This document shows positions 1-7,707 of a stretch of DNA of 64,000 bases, piece after piece. Below the pieces are notes generated by a model. The model was not told the DNA's origin, did no database searches, and was given only the letters and a program-made list of their open reading frames with translations. Location: assembly GCF_019929185.1 (NCBI RefSeq), contig NZ_JAHZPC010000004.1:62001-126000 (forward strand). Reading direction: 5' to 3'. The position numbers and the translations under genes are program-made. Positions within the stretch are counted from its first letter, which is position 1; the number at the start of each line of letters is the position of its first letter. The stretch comes from Streptococcus parasanguinis. Its GTDB lineage: Bacteria > Bacillota > Bacilli > Lactobacillales > Streptococcaceae.

Positions 1-1
1 G

Positions 2-160
2 GACAAGTATCCAGATGTGCATAGTTATTTCTTTGCCATTACGGATACGGGGGAAGCCATCGTCTTTCATTCCCCAACGACCAATGGTGGAAAGATGTAC
101 CTAAAACCAACAGACAACAAGGAACTTCAAGAAGAATTTACGCAACTGCTTCATCAATAA
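2..160 (+). CDS. C-terminal end of an unidentified protein (partial, cut by window edge)
   Basis: An open frame enters from the left edge and runs 52 codons to TAA at 158-160, followed at once by an intrinsic terminator. The visible C-terminus contains a run YFFAITDTGEAIVFHS and ends in a charged helix-like stretch (KELQEEFTQLLHQ). The start lies outside the window and I do not recognise the family. That it is real coding sequence rests on the uninterrupted frame and the terminator placed 8 bases after the stop. Confidence 0.7.
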   Translation, partial: DKYPDVHSYFFAITDTGEAIVFHSPTTNGGKMYLKPTDNKELQEEFTQLLHQ

Positions 161-168
161 AAAAAAGA

Positions 169-209
169 AAAACCAGAAAACGACTGTTCTTCTGGTTTTG
201 TTTATTTAA
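169..209 (+). terminator. Rho-independent terminator after the partial gene
   Basis: AAAACCAGAA (169-178) pairs with TTCTGGTTTT (190-199), followed by a T-rich tract. Confidence 0.8.
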
Positions 210-312
210 TATATGAATAAAAATACAAAATAAACGATATTTTTTAGGATAGAAAATATGTTAAAAACTAGTGATAGTTAACAGTGTAATTGCATTTGGA
301 AACGGAAAATAT

Positions 313-341
313 TTGACAAGTAAAGGAAAATCATTTAAAAT
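313..341 (+). promoter_or_regulatory. Sigma-A promoter of the Ser-rich lipoprotein gene
   Basis: TTGACA at 313-318, 17-base spacer, TAAAAT at 336-341. The predicted start of transcription lies about 25 bases before the AGGAG ribosome site at 361. Confidence 0.7.
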
Positions 342-372
342 ATATTCATTCTTTATTTATAGGAGAAAAAAT

Positions 373-936
373 ATGAAAAAACTTCTTACAGCCGGTGTGG
401 CTCTCTTGTCAGTTGCAACCTTAGCAGCATGTTCTGGTAAAACTGCTTCAGACTCATCAAGCAAAGATGCAAAGGCTTCTTCTAGCAAAGTAGAAAAATC
501 ATCTACTTCAAAAAGCAAATCAAGCAGTTCATCAAAAACATCAAAATCAGCAACCTCTTCTGTTGAAATTCCAGAAATTGTCTTGTTGACTGATGAAGAA
601 ATTGATAATGCCAAAACACTTGGTGATATGAAAACCATTTATGGAAAAATGATTGACAACTACACAAAATATGTCAAAGAGATTGGGGATAAGATGCCCG
701 AGTCTGGTAAAGATGCCTATAATCAGCAAGTAGCTCCTGGGATCCAATCTATGGAAACTGCAAGAAAAACATTTAACGATACACTTTCAGCTGCAGGTTC
801 TGATGATACAGTTGTTCCTGAACAAGCTCGTAGTCAATTCGCACAACAATTGAAAAATGCTCGCGATATTGCCCAAAAAGCTCTTGAAGGTGCTTATCAA
901 TCAATTGCACCATTGCTCTCTTCATCAGCCGAATAA
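373..936 (+). CDS. Ser/Lys-rich lipoprotein of unknown function
   Basis: This is a 187-residue putative lipoprotein anchored on the outer face of the membrane. Residues 1-20 form a lipoprotein signal peptide ending in the lipobox LAAC, with Cys20 as the lipidated residue. Residues 21-75 are a low-complexity Ser/Lys/Thr linker, and the rest looks helical with no motif I recognise. I chose ATG 373 because AGGAG (361-365) sits 7 bases upstream and the signal peptide starts there; an in-frame extension back to 271 would bury the signal peptide. It stands alone between a terminator and the first copy of a modular repeat. Function is unknown; a substrate-binding or cell-wall-attached role is only inference from the lipid anchor and spacer. 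Confidence 0.85.
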   Translation: MKKLLTAGVALLSVATLAACSGKTASDSSSKDAKASSSKVEKSSTSKSKSSSSSKTSKSATSSVEIPEIVLLTDEEIDNAKTLGDMKTIYGKMIDNYTKYVKEIGDKMPESGKDAYNQQVAPGIQSMETARKTFNDTLSAAGSDDTVVPEQARSQFAQQLKNARDIAQKALEGAYQSIAPLLSSSAE

Positions 937-951
937 TTCATAAATGAAAAT

Positions 952-1132
952 GAGAGTGGGACAGAAATCGGTAATTCGTTAGAATTCGATTTCGTCGTCC
1001 CACCTCTGCACAGTTGAGTAGGGCTGTAAAAGCTGATGAAATCAGCGTAGTAGAGCCCACTCAACCACTGCGTCTTGTTCGACAATCCAAAAACAATTAA
1101 GAGGTTAGGACTTTTGTCCTAGCCTGTTTTTT
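952..1132 (+). repeat. Modular structured repeat, copy A (short-centre version)
   Basis: This is the first of three copies of a dispersed intergenic element (others at 8543-8769, reversed, and 30132-30363). The left module GTGGGACAGAAATCG...CGATTTCGTCGTCCCAC forms a long hairpin. The middle module CAGTTGAGT...ACTCAACCACTG can pair. The right module AGGTTAGGAC/GTCCTAGCCT (1102-1123) followed by a T run resembles an intrinsic terminator. In this copy the centre is shorter than in the others and is replaced by a small hairpin CTGAT-gaa-ATCAG. It separates the lipoprotein gene from the ABC transporter operon. Confidence 0.85.
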
Positions 1133-1138
1133 CGCTTT

Positions 1139-1154
1139 CTTACAAAAATGTAAG
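1139..1154 (+). promoter_or_regulatory. Candidate response-regulator operator upstream of the BceAB-type genes
   Basis: CTTACA-aaaa-TGTAAG is a perfect inverted repeat, and a further TGTAAG-like half site follows near 1170. A weak promoter (TACAAT at 1208-1213, poor -35) lies between it and the ABC ATPase gene. BceAB-type operons are normally activated by a BceRS two-component system binding such inverted repeats, but no such system is encoded in the window, so the link is inference. Confidence 0.35.
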
Positions 1155-1264
1155 AAATAAAGGGGAAAATGTAAGGTTAGGTTATGGTGAAAGCGCTTCA
1201 GTTTTAGTACAATAGACTTGTAAAAATGGATTGAAGCTTTTATCGAGCTAGAAAGGAACGGACC

Positions 1265-2032
1265 ATGACCCTACTAGATGTTCAACATATCAAAAAAATC
1301 TACAAAACGCGCTTTCAAGGAACGCAAGTCGAAGCCTTAAAGGATATTCACTTCACTGTGGAAAAGGGTGAATACGTCGCCATCATGGGGGAATCAGGAT
1401 CCGGGAAATCGACCCTCCTCAATATCCTAGCCATGCTGGACCAGCCGACCGAAGGACGGGTCTACCTCAACGGTACCGATACTTCAACTATCAAGAACAA
1501 GGATGCCTCGAGCTTCCGTCGGGAAAAACTAGGCTTTGTCTTTCAAGACTTCAACCTGCTGGATACCTTGTCTGTCAAGGACAATATCCTCTTACCTTTG
1601 GTCCTTTCTCGCAGGCCCGTCAAGGAAATGATGAGTAAAGTCGATAGCGTGAGTCGGGAGTTGGGTATTCACCAGCTTCTTGAGAAATATCCTTACGAAA
1701 TATCTGGCGGGCAAAAACAACGGGTGGCTGTAGCGCGTGCCATCATCACCTCACCTGAAATTCTCCTTGCTGATGAGCCAACAGGGGCGCTGGATTCCAA
1801 GTCTTCGGCTGCGTTGCTCGATGTCTTTGAAGATATTAATACAATGGGCCAAACCATCCTCATGGTGACCCACTCAACTGCAGCGGCTGCTCGGGCCAAG
1901 CGCGTGCTCTTTATCAAAGACGGAATTCTCTACAACCAGATCTTCCGCGGGGAAAAAACAGAACGTCAGATGTTCCAAGAAATCTCGGATACCTTGACGG
2001 TCATGGCGAGTAAGGAGGATCGTGATGTTTAA
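1265..2032 (+). CDS. BceA-type ABC transporter ATP-binding protein
   Basis: The 255-residue protein is the ATPase of an ABC transporter of the BceAB (peptide-antibiotic sensing and detoxification) class. Walker A GESGSGKST is at residues 42-50, the Q-loop FQDFNLLD near 97, the ABC signature SGGQKQRVAVARA near 147 and Walker B LLADEPTGALDS near 166, followed by the H-loop histidine. ATG 1265 follows AGAAAGGAACG. The stop overlaps the start of the permease gene by 8 bases, so translation is probably coupled. The large partner permease with an extracellular domain places it with BceA rather than with generic LolD/MacB ATPases. The substrate (bacitracin, nisin or another cell-wall peptide) cannot be read from sequence. 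Confidence 0.9.
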   Translation: MTLLDVQHIKKIYKTRFQGTQVEALKDIHFTVEKGEYVAIMGESGSGKSTLLNILAMLDQPTEGRVYLNGTDTSTIKNKDASSFRREKLGFVFQDFNLLDTLSVKDNILLPLVLSRRPVKEMMSKVDSVSRELGIHQLLEKYPYEISGGQKQRVAVARAIITSPEILLADEPTGALDSKSSAALLDVFEDINTMGQTILMVTHSTAAAARAKRVLFIKDGILYNQIFRGEKTERQMFQEISDTLTVMASKEDRDV

Positions 2033-4028
2033 ATTAACAAGTAAATTAGCTCTTTCCAACCTCAAACAAAATCGTAAGCTCTATTACCCTTTTGCTATAG
2101 CTATCATTTTAACGACTATGATCCTCTATAGCTTTATCGCCCTGGCAACGACCCCTCATTTAGAAGCTTCTTACGGAGGACGAACGGCAAGAGCTGTCCT
2201 TGGTTTTGGTTGTTTCATCGTCCAGCTGGTCGTCGTCATTTTAGTGGCTTATGCCAATGGCTATGTTATGAAAAATCGTTCCAAAGAACTGGGCTTGTAC
2301 AGTGTTTTGGGGATGGAGAAGAAGCACCTCCTCGTCATGACCTTATGGGAATTGCTTATCTTCTATATCCTCACAGTTGGAGTAGGACTGGGCTTGGGGC
2401 TCTTGTTTGATCCCTTGATTTTTGCCCTCCTCTTAAAATGTATGGGGCTTCCAGTCGTCATTCAATCGACCTTCCAGATAGGGGCTGTTCTTAACACTTT
2501 ATTTGGGCTAGCCTTAGCTTTTGCCCTCATTCTCTTGTTAAATTCTTTCCGTCTCTTGCGCTACAGTTCCCTCCACCTCATGCAACAGAAAAAGGCAGGA
2601 GAGAAGAAAGGACGCTTCTTGCTGGTCCAAACTCTTTTAGGACTAGGACTCTTAGGAATTGCTTTCTATTTAGCGCTAACAGCAGAGCGTCCAGTTGCGG
2701 CTGTCCAAAGATTCTTTATTGCCGTTATCTTGGTCATTCTTGCGACTTATCTCTTATTCAACGCAGGCACCATTACCTTTTTAAGATTTCTCAAAGGTCG
2801 GAAATCCTACTATTACAAGCCAGAGAATTTTATATCCGTCTCCAACTTAATAGCACGGATGCGAAAAAATGCAGCGGGCCTTGCGACCATTAGTATTCTT
2901 TCCACCATGGTCTTGGTCACCTTAACAGGGTCGCTGAATCTCTTTATTGGAGGGCAGAATTACCTAGATACTATGTACCCTTCGGACTACAATATTAGTG
3001 TGGGGCATATGACTTCAGAAGCTGAAACAGAACCGGTTATTGAGGAGGTTCAAGCACAAATTAAGAAAGTGGCCGATGCGACACATCTATCAGATTATCA
3101 AGTGAATCAGACAACATACTGGTCGGCTGAAATTCGAAAGATTGATGGAAAGGTCTTAGAGGTTTATGACCAGTCCGATCAAGAAACTGGTCAGGAATTG
3201 AAGACAGAAGGAGTAGTCTACTTTTTTGATCAGGCAACTTATGAGCAACTGACGGGTCAAAAAGTTGAGCTTGGGGAAAATGAAATCCTAGCCTATGGGT
3301 ATCAGTATCCTGGAAGACTAGACTCGCAATTAGAAATCAATGGAAAGAGCTTCGCGATTAAGCAAAAACTAGACTCCAATTTTATCCAAGGGAAACTCCC
3401 TCAAGCCGACCTGTTTCAACACCAAATGGGCTTGTATCTTGTCCTCCCTGACTTGAACCAACTGGGATTAAAAATTGATAAAAATTTGGAATTCTCTATT
3501 AGTGCTAAAAATAAAGAAAACCAAGATTTTATAGCTGGAATGGCCAAAGAGCTTTATTCGACAGACAAAATGAGTCAATATGGTGGGACTTTGTTTGGTG
3601 GGGTTGATCGATACAGCATGGAGAAGGAGTGGCGTGAATCAGCAGGGACAATCCTCTTTATTGGTGTTTTCCTATCTGTGATCTTTCTATTGGCTACGGT
3701 TCTCGTGATTTACTACAAACAGATTTCAGAAGGCTATGAGGACCGGGAAAATTTTGTGATCTTGCAACAAGTAGGATTGGACCAAAAGCAAACCGGCACC
3801 ACCATACGCAAACAGATTCTCACCGTCTTTTTCCTTCCATTATTCTTCTCCTTCCTCTACCTAGGAGTGGCCTATAAGATGATTGCAAAAATCGTTGCTC
3901 TCTTAGGAGCGAACAATGCGGGCTTGGTCCTTCAAACAACCTTAGCCATCTGCGCTGTCTTTTTCATCTCTTATATCCTCGTCTTTCTACTGACGTCTAG
4001 AAGTTATCGGAAAATTGTCGTGAGGTAG
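2025..4028 (+). CDS. BceB-type ABC transporter permease
   Basis: This is a 667-residue integral membrane protein of the FtsX/BceB class. An N-terminal membrane segment is followed by further helices to about residue 280, a large extracellular region of roughly 200 residues (about 305-530), and three C-terminal helices, the classical BceB topology. In known systems the extracellular domain recognises peptide antibiotics or lipid II cycle complexes and signals to a histidine kinase. ATG 2025 is preferred to GTG 2022 because AAGGAGG (2012-2018) lies 6 bases upstream of it. It forms an operon with the preceding ATPase. The cognate BceRS pair is not within the window. Confidence 0.88.
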   Translation: MFKLTSKLALSNLKQNRKLYYPFAIAIILTTMILYSFIALATTPHLEASYGGRTARAVLGFGCFIVQLVVVILVAYANGYVMKNRSKELGLYSVLGMEKKHLLVMTLWELLIFYILTVGVGLGLGLLFDPLIFALLLKCMGLPVVIQSTFQIGAVLNTLFGLALAFALILLLNSFRLLRYSSLHLMQQKKAGEKKGRFLLVQTLLGLGLLGIAFYLALTAERPVAAVQRFFIAVILVILATYLLFNAGTITFLRFLKGRKSYYYKPENFISVSNLIARMRKNAAGLATISILSTMVLVTLTGSLNLFIGGQNYLDTMYPSDYNISVGHMTSEAETEPVIEEVQAQIKKVADATHLSDYQVNQTTYWSAEIRKIDGKVLEVYDQSDQETGQELKTEGVVYFFDQATYEQLTGQKVELGENEILAYGYQYPGRLDSQLEINGKSFAIKQKLDSNFIQGKLPQADLFQHQMGLYLVLPDLNQLGLKIDKNLEFSISAKNKENQDFIAGMAKELYSTDKMSQYGGTLFGGVDRYSMEKEWRESAGTILFIGVFLSVIFLLATVLVIYYKQISEGYEDRENFVILQQVGLDQKQTGTTIRKQILTVFFLPLFFSFLYLGVAYKMIAKIVALLGANNAGLVLQTTLAICAVFFISYILVFLLTSRSYRKIVVR

Positions 4029-4159
4029 CGCTGAGTCTATAAAAGATTGAGAAATGAAAAATCCAATAAATAAACAAACTGTTTTTTACATAGGACAAGC
4101 CAAGTGTTGCGGAAAGAATTATAATAATGTATGTTATTAAGCTTATTTAAATAGATACC

Positions 4160-4297
4160 GAAACTTTCCGCCGTGAGAAAAGTGATAGAAATACTAGTAT
4201 TTCTATCACTCGGGAGTTTTGGAACCTTAGGTCCAAAACTAAGTTATGGAACTTCGAAGAAGTTCGCTAACGTCCGTACTCACCTAAGGAAAGTTTC
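4160..4297 (+). ncRNA. Structured element, copy 1: four-stem RNA-like fold of unknown family
   Basis: A closing stem GAAACTTTCC (4160-4169)/GGAAAGTTTC (4288-4297), extended by GTGAG (4173-4177)/CTCAC (4279-4283), encloses three hairpins. These are 4181-4193/4198-4210 (perfect, CTAG loop), AGTTTTGGAaCC (4215-4226)/GGTCCAAAACT (4230-4240), and GAACTTC (4249-4255)/GAAGTTC (4259-4265). A second copy at 16081-16217 keeps the fold, with compensatory changes and an unrelated but perfectly paired first hairpin. It lies between convergent genes and is followed by a terminator. I do not know a named family matching it. Strand is assigned by analogy with copy 2 and is uncertain. Confidence 0.6.
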
Positions 4298-4324
4298 AAG
4301 GATAGGTTTTTCCTTAATCAAAAA

Positions 4325-4353
4325 CACCGAGGATTTGATCCTCGGTGTTTTTA
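4325..4353. terminator. Bidirectional terminator
   Basis: An ACCGAGGAT/ATCCTCGGT stem is flanked by A-rich sequence on the left and T-rich on the right. It can end the structured element or BceB transcript on the plus strand and the oligopeptide-binding protein gene on the minus strand. Confidence 0.85.
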
Positions 4354-4359
4354 TCGTGA

Positions 4360-6324
4360 TTATTTCACGTGTTTTGCAAGTTCTTCTTGCGCTTTTTTGT
4401 TTGATTCTTCTTTTTCTTTCAACCAATTCTTATAAGCTTTTTCGTAGTCAGCCGTTGTGACTGTCTTGTCTTGCACTTTTTGGTATTTGAAGAAGCTTGT
4501 TTCACCTTTAATACCAATTGCAGAATTTGCTGCTGAGAATGGCGTCACCTTGGTGATAGATGGAACTCCACCCTTAGAGTAGATTGGAAGAACAATGGCG
4601 TTTTCTGTCAACCAAGCTTGGGCAGCAGCGTATTTTTCATAACGTGCATTGGTATCCAATTTTTCAGCATTGGCAGCATCCAACAATTCTTTGTATTGGT
4701 TCAAACCAATTTTTTCGATGAGCGCTTGGTCTTTCTTAGGATCAAGTCCCATACCAGTCAAGGTTGAACCATCTGTTGGGTTCAAGATATCCAAGTAAGT
4801 AGATGGGTCTTGGAAGTCAGGTCCCCAACCAGTGATATCCATATCAAAGTCTTTTTGCTCTGGTGATTGGGCAAAGTAAGTAGCGTTGTCTGCATCGTCT
4901 GTAGACAATTTTTGTACATCGATTACGACATTGTCTTTACCAAGAGCTGCTTCGATTGAGCTCTTCATAGAGTCTGCTTGTTGGACAAGAGCATTAGAAG
5001 ATTGGTCTACGACATAGTCGATATGGATTGGGAATTGAACACCTTGTGATTGCAATTCAGCCTTCGCTTTTTCAAGTTCCGCTTTGGCTTTGTCCGCATT
5101 ATGCAAGCTATCTTGAGCATCTGCGAAGCTAACACCTTTCCACTCATCTCCTGTTGCGGCAAGTTTTTCTTCAACGAGAGTACCGAAGTCTTTCCCGTCT
5201 GCTTGCACAAATGTCGGTGGAACTAGAAGGGTACGAAGAGTTTTTGATGCTCCGTCTTTCCCGTTAACTTGAGCGCTGTAGGAAGTTCTGTCTAAAGCAA
5301 AGTTCAAAGCTTGACGGAAGTTTTTGTTTTGAAGGGCTGTCTTCGTGTTGTTCTTTTGCTCATCAGATGTCTTCTTGGTATGGCCGTAATTTTGACGGTT
5401 GACGTTGAAGTAAGCGTAGTAAACAGTAGAATCTTGTGGGGTATAAACGATGTTATCCTTGAATTTCTTCTCAATCGTACTGTAGGTTGAGCTTGTTGGG
5501 AAGAGACGAGCAGTAGATAGGTTACCATCTGAGAAGTTACGAGCAAGATAGTCTTGGTCTGATCCATCGAAGTAAGTCAATTTAACCGTATCGATGTGAA
5601 CATTTTTCTTGTCGTAGTATTCAGGGTTCTTTTCCAACTCGATTTGTGATTTTGAAGTGAAGGACTTCAAAATGTAGGCCCCGTTGTAGAGGATCCCATT
5701 TGGTTTCACGCTACCGAAATCTTTACCAGCTGATTCCAAGAATTTTTCATTAACTGGCATCATGGTAGCAGTCGTCAATTTAGAATTCCAGAAAGATTCA
5801 GGTTGGTTCAAAGTATATTGAAGAGTATGATCATCAACAGCTTTTACCCCAACGGTTGAGAAGTCTTTGGTTTTCCCATTTACATAGTCATCCAAACCTT
5901 TGACTGAGTTTTGAACCAAGTAAAGTGCATCAGATTTTTTATCGGCTACATATTTCAGAGATGTCACGAAATCTTTTGCAGTGACGTCAGCGTATTCATT
6001 TCCTTCTGAATCATACCACTTCGCGTCTTTTCGAAGCTTGTAGGTATAAGTCAGACCGTCTTTTGAAACAGACCAGTCCTCAGCAAGAGCAGGCACTAGG
6101 TTACCGTATTGGTCGTTTTCAAACAAACCATCGACCAAGTTGGTAGTAATGTCGCTTGTAGTTGAACGATTTGAAGTCAAATAGTTCAAGGAATCAGGGT
6201 CTGTACCATACACGTAGTTGTAGGTTGTTCCCTTTGACGCATTAGAAGATGAGCCACATGCAGCAAGGAAAAGCGTTGAAGCAGCGGCAACACCTGCTAA
6301 AAGAGCAAGCTTCGATTTTTTCAT
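4360..6324 (-). CDS. Oligopeptide-binding lipoprotein (OppA/AmiA/AliA family), orphan
   Basis: This 654-residue extracellular peptide-binding protein belongs to the SBP_bac_5 family. The signal peptide ends in LAAC with lipidated Cys23. Then come the family features TDPDSLNYL, LVDGLFENDQYGNLVPALAEDW, YTYKLRKDAKW and, late, DITGWGPDFQDPSTYLD. Length matches AmiA/AliA/AliB (about 650). It probably delivers peptides to the Ami/Opp permease encoded elsewhere, since no permease or ATPase gene adjoins it. ATG at 6322-6324 has GGAGA 8 bases upstream, and a TATAAT at 6355-6360 (minus strand) is a candidate -10. A close paralogue lies at 20663-22630. Streptococci often carry several such receptors with different peptide preference and some sense peptide signals; specificity here is unknown. 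Confidence 0.92.
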   Translation of the reverse strand: MKKSKLALLAGVAAASTLFLAACGSSSNASKGTTYNYVYGTDPDSLNYLTSNRSTTSDITTNLVDGLFENDQYGNLVPALAEDWSVSKDGLTYTYKLRKDAKWYDSEGNEYADVTAKDFVTSLKYVADKKSDALYLVQNSVKGLDDYVNGKTKDFSTVGVKAVDDHTLQYTLNQPESFWNSKLTTATMMPVNEKFLESAGKDFGSVKPNGILYNGAYILKSFTSKSQIELEKNPEYYDKKNVHIDTVKLTYFDGSDQDYLARNFSDGNLSTARLFPTSSTYSTIEKKFKDNIVYTPQDSTVYYAYFNVNRQNYGHTKKTSDEQKNNTKTALQNKNFRQALNFALDRTSYSAQVNGKDGASKTLRTLLVPPTFVQADGKDFGTLVEEKLAATGDEWKGVSFADAQDSLHNADKAKAELEKAKAELQSQGVQFPIHIDYVVDQSSNALVQQADSMKSSIEAALGKDNVVIDVQKLSTDDADNATYFAQSPEQKDFDMDITGWGPDFQDPSTYLDILNPTDGSTLTGMGLDPKKDQALIEKIGLNQYKELLDAANAEKLDTNARYEKYAAAQAWLTENAIVLPIYSKGGVPSITKVTPFSAANSAIGIKGETSFFKYQKVQDKTVTTADYEKAYKNWLKEKEESNKKAQEELAKHVK

Positions 6325-6491
6325 ATTCGTGTCTCCTTTTGAATAATTTTAATTATTATACTCCAATCAATCTATAAAATAAAGTGTTTTTTGAACTTTT
6401 TTTGTATATTTACACACCAGTATACAGTGAAAGCCTTGATTTTAAAGGATTTTTAAGGAATAAAATTTTTTTTAAAAAATTACTATTATGC

Positions 6492-6545
6492 TTTACATAC
6501 TAGTTGAGAAAGAGTATACTGTTAGTGAAAAGACTAGTATGTAAA
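6492..6545 (+). promoter_or_regulatory. PadR-operon promoter embedded in a 13-bp inverted-repeat operator
   Basis: TTTACATACTAGT (6492-6504) and ACTAGTATGTAAA (6533-6545) are perfect inverted repeats. The left arm contains the -35 (TTTACA 6492-6497), and TATACT (6515-6520) lies 17 bases on. The right arm falls just after the predicted start of transcription. This bracketing of the promoter by operator arms fits autorepression by the PadR protein encoded next. Confidence 0.75.
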
Positions 6546-6583
6546 ACAAACTAGTAAAGAATGTGAAGAAAGAGGTGAGAAGG

Positions 6584-6913
6584 ATGAAAGAGTCCCAATT
6601 ACTAAAGGGAGTCTTGGAGGGCTGTGTGCTGGAGATTATTTCCAAAAAGGCCATCTATGGCTATGAATTGATCCAAAGTCTCAAAGAGATGGGATTTGAT
6701 AAGATTGTCGCCGGGACCATTTATCCCCTGCTTCAAAAATTAGAAAAACAAGGGGTTATTCATGGGGAAATGAGGCCGTCTCCAGATGGTCCTGATCGCA
6801 AGTATTTTTCACTCAGTGATGCTGGAAGAGAGCGCTTAGAGGAATTTTGGGACCAGTGGCAGGAGTTAGTCACAAAAGTAGAACGTATCAAGAGGGAGGG
6901 AGAAGAATGGTAG
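6584..6913 (+). CDS. PadR family transcriptional repressor
   Basis: A 109-residue winged-helix regulator of the short PadR class: KGVLEGCVLEIISKKAIYGYEL is helix 1-2 (residues 6-27), the recognition region is GTIYPLLQKLEKQGVI (about 42-57), and the wing is DRKYFSLSDAGRERL (about 68-82). Length equals the usual 105-115 residues. ATG 6584 is chosen because AGAGGTG (6571-6577) is 6 bases upstream; GTG 6563 would have no ribosome site. Its stop overlaps the start of the next gene. It very probably represses its own operon through the inverted repeat at 6492-6545. PadR proteins with a following membrane protein often respond to membrane-active or aromatic compounds; the inducer here is unknown. 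Confidence 0.92.
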   Translation: MKESQLLKGVLEGCVLEIISKKAIYGYELIQSLKEMGFDKIVAGTIYPLLQKLEKQGVIHGEMRPSPDGPDRKYFSLSDAGRERLEEFWDQWQELVTKVERIKREGEEW

Positions 6914-7707
6914 AAAGTTATACAGAAAAAATGTCGGATGAATTGATTCATCTAGACAAAGAGGATCAAGCCTATGTGAAAAAAATGGTGGCCTATATTG
7001 GGGCCAAGTCCTATTTTTATGATGATGAAGCGCTCGGTGAACAACTCTACAATATGGTTTGCGACCTGAAAGTTGCTGAGAAAGAAGGCATTCGAGCAGT
7101 GGATTATTTTGGAAAGGATCCACGGGCGATGGTGGATCAAGTTCTTTCAGACTTGCCTAAACGTTCTTTAGGATCTTATGTGGGACTCGTCTTCCTACTT
7201 GGAGTGATCTTAGTTGGCATGCGTTATTTAATGGATTTTACCTGGATGACACCACTGAAAATCGAACCCTTGACCTATGTTGTCATTCTCCTCAATTTCT
7301 TGGTGTTCAGCCAGTTCATCACGTGGCTTTGGTCCAAACAGAGCTATGGTGAAATGAAGTGGTCTTGGGCTATGTTTATCAGTGTGATCAGCCTGATGGT
7401 ATTTCTGAACATCGTACGACTATGTTCGATCTATTTTGGCCACATTGGGGGTCTCTTCTTATCAGATGGTTGGGCGATTGTTCTCGCTGTCCTAGTCCTA
7501 CTTGGGTTTACGGTCATGGCTTTTAGAAGCAGGAGTCGTTTGATGTCGAGTCTACTAGTCCTGGGCCTGACTTTCTTAGTTACAGGATGCTGGATTCGCC
7601 TTGTGAATCAGGAAACTGCTCATTTAATAGGCTGGTTACTTCCTCTCATGGGACTAGTCCTGACCCTTATTGTATTTTGTCTCCAAAGAAAGAAGGAAGA
7701 AGCATGA
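6907..7707 (+). CDS. PadR-linked membrane protein (DUF1129-like), first of a pair
   Basis: The 266-residue protein has a soluble helical N-terminal domain (about residues 1-95) with a motif YFGKDPRAMVDQVLSDLPK, followed by about six membrane segments in pairs to the C-terminus. The arrangement resembles DUF1129/DUF1048-type proteins that accompany PadR regulators in Firmicutes; this assignment is from pattern memory. ATG 6907 lies within the last codons of the padR gene behind GAGGGAG (6895-6901), so translation is coupled. The next gene encodes a paralogue. No enzyme motif is visible. Regulation by the upstream PadR is inferred from the shared promoter. Confidence 0.8.
   Translation: MVESYTEKMSDELIHLDKEDQAYVKKMVAYIGAKSYFYDDEALGEQLYNMVCDLKVAEKEGIRAVDYFGKDPRAMVDQVLSDLPKRSLGSYVGLVFLLGVILVGMRYLMDFTWMTPLKIEPLTYVVILLNFLVFSQFITWLWSKQSYGEMKWSWAMFISVISLMVFLNIVRLCSIYFGHIGGLFLSDGWAIVLAVLVLLGFTVMAFRSRSRLMSSLLVLGLTFLVTGCWIRLVNQETAHLIGWLLPLMGLVLTLIVFCLQRKKEEA

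Noticed and set aside
1185-1200. GTGAAAGCGCTTCAG as a cre site for the BceAB-type genes
   Set aside because: It looks like a cre palindrome but is one base short of the consensus spacing, and a CcpA link to an antibiotic transporter is not expected. Left unassigned.
4173-4460. Plus-strand open frame of 95 codons after the BceB gene
   Set aside because: It runs through the structured element, the terminator and the end of the oligopeptide-binding gene, and has no ribosome site.
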